Shown here: one piece after another, positions 54,776 through 55,699 of the stretch | Layout of the letters: every line of letters starts with the position of its first letter | How positions within the stretch are numbered: position 1 is the first letter of the stretch | Assembly (NCBI RefSeq): GCF_000332035.1 | Contig: NZ_ALVY01000216.1 | Coordinates: 1 to 55,699 of the forward strand | Length of the DNA: 55,699 bases | From: Gloeocapsa sp. PCC 73106 | Lineage (GTDB): Bacteria > Cyanobacteriota > Cyanobacteriia > Cyanobacteriales > Gloeocapsaceae | Direction: 5' to 3' | Notes under the pieces: generated by a model | Seen by the model: the letters and a program-made list of their open reading frames with translations, nothing else | What the model was told of the DNA's origin: nothing | Database searches by the model: none | Program-made: the position numbers and the translations under genes

Positions 54776-55590
54776 TTAATGATGATTTGAGCGGCTACAG
54801 GATAGTGATCAGCGTAGCCCTTACTTTCTTTTTCACAGACTGGTTGATCTTTGAATAGTATCTCCGACTTTCCTTGCCATTGTTTAGCACTACCCCCGAG
54901 CAAAATAAAATCTAAAATGGCATGATACCTGGGGTTGCATTGGGTACCTGTATTGGGGCAATTGCCTTGACTCAAGCACAAAGGTTCAAGCCACAGAAAA
55001 GTATCATCAGACATCAAAATGTCAAAAGCTTTGTTGCCAGTTCTATTCTTGAGGGAGAAATCCAAGTTGTAATCTCCCGCCGCAATTACAGGTAGTTTTT
55101 GTGCAAGCGTCCATTGACGCAAATTTTCAGCTTGTATATTCCTTTTTTCAGCATTAACACGATTAAAGTGGTTAACCATAAATAAGAATTCTCGGTTATT
55201 AGCTCTCAGTTTAAATTGAGCTACCAGTGGCGCGCGCGTACCCCCAAAATTAGCAAGTTCTCTACTCTCTATTAACTCTAATCGCTTATTGTTGAAGATA
55301 ATTTGCAGGCGATCGCTTGCTCCGGTTTTACCTAAAATTGAACTGTAGTTGGAGCCGATCACACTGTCAAAGATTCTGGCGTCGTTTTCGTTTTTTACCT
55401 CAGACAAAGCCCAAAGATCTGCAGGTTTGATTAGTTTAATATCTTGAGCCACCAAGAGAGAATCCGTATCTTCGATTTTATCTGACTCGACGTTGTAGCT
55501 AACAATACTCACCTGCTCTCCGGACCAAGTGCAAGCGTTCAAACAGAGTAAACTCAATCCCAGCAACAAGCATCCTAACAACTTTCTCAT
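54772..55590 (-). CDS. Lipoprotein of the endonuclease/exonuclease/phosphatase family
   Basis: From ATG 55590 the protein has 272 residues; three more codons lie upstream. The lipobox LNAC puts the acylated Cys at residue 20. Catalytic motifs include LWALSEVKN, AAGDYNLDF and a C-terminal DHYPV, the DNase I-like metal and acid-base set. It would be anchored in a membrane facing the periplasm and could hydrolyse nucleic acid or a phosphoester. Extra Cys pairs (CLSQGNCPNTGTQC) may form disulfides. Confidence 0.82.
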   Translation of the reverse strand: MRKLLGCLLLGLSLLCLNACTWSGEQVSIVSYNVESDKIEDTDSLLVAQDIKLIKPADLWALSEVKNENDARIFDSVIGSNYSSILGKTGASDRLQIIFNNKRLELIESRELANFGGTRAPLVAQFKLRANNREFLFMVNHFNRVNAEKRNIQAENLRQWTLAQKLPVIAAGDYNLDFSLKNRTGNKAFDILMSDDTFLWLEPLCLSQGNCPNTGTQCNPRYHAILDFILLGGSAKQWQGKSEILFKDQPVCEKESKGYADHYPVAAQIIIN

Positions 55591-55699
55591 TTTACACATA
55601 AGTAAAACTTATCATTAATATAAGTATAAACTAAGTTAAAAGTCTTTACAAAACTTAAAAAATAGCTTAGAGTGTAAATGTACGAGATAAGTACCTTGA

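Overview
The window is chromosomal DNA from a cyanobacterium. It carries photosystem I PsaK, a phycobilisome core subunit of ApcF type, a carboxysome shell protein, Raf1, cyanobacterial carotenoid genes (crtP, crtB, crtO) and the two split parts of the orange carotenoid protein. The HIP1 octamer GCGATCGC occurs throughout. Many small proteins resemble cyanobacteria-only families. The unicellular glucose-using group around Synechocystis, Gloeocapsa and Crocosphaera is a reasonable guess, but I cannot name a species. I see no rRNA, tRNA, CRISPR array or intact insertion sequence.

Layout. 150-9 kb: a PRK-like kinase, glycogen debranching enzyme, aquaporin, an FkbM-type methyltransferase, a cupin plus an orphan OppB-type permease, and an APC amino-acid permease followed by a secreted protein of unknown function. 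10.1-12.9 kb: a toxin-antitoxin type patch. It has an AbrB-like antitoxin whose PIN partner seems reduced to a few codons, a two-gene cassette with an ADP-ribosyltransferase-like protein, an esterase, and a VapC/HicB-like pair. 13-15.5 kb: glucose transporter and glucokinase. 15.7-22 kb: psaK, a PspA-like pair, a zinc-type CDF exporter, CorA and two DUF2382 stress proteins. 22-30 kb: apcF, glnA with a textbook NtcA promoter, cysK with an unusual structured leader, prepilin peptidase and accD. 29.7-35.3 kb: an operon of parvulin-type isomerase, HlyB-like exporter and HlyD-like adaptor. 35.9-42.9 kb: serA-prmA, ccmK4-like, cysteine desulfurase, small cyanobacterial proteins, sfsA and an FKBP. 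43-47.3 kb: a cation/proton antiporter, then the CTDH / HCP / CrtO photoprotection group. 48-55.6 kb: an epimerase, rpmI-rplT, a solute-binding protein, a TPR protein, the crtP, crtB and raf1 run, and a lipoprotein nuclease.

How the genes fit together. Two carotenoid blocks lie 4-8 kb apart. crtP-crtB builds the carotenoid backbone. CrtO makes ketocarotenoid, the pigment bound by HCP and CTDH, which are encoded next to it. GlcP plus Glk and GlgX suggest sugar uptake and glycogen turnover. glnA, cysK and serA are core nitrogen, sulfur and serine metabolism.

The items most worth a second look are the cysK leader (a 23-codon reading frame with a perfect 12-base Shine-Dalgarno inside a multi-hairpin element), the truncated PIN toxin beside an ART-like gene pair, and the CTDH/HCP/CrtO cluster. 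Next come the exporter whose C39 domain has lost its catalytic residues and a PRK paralogue lacking one of the two redox cysteines. All domain calls were made by reading the translations by eye; no database search was run.
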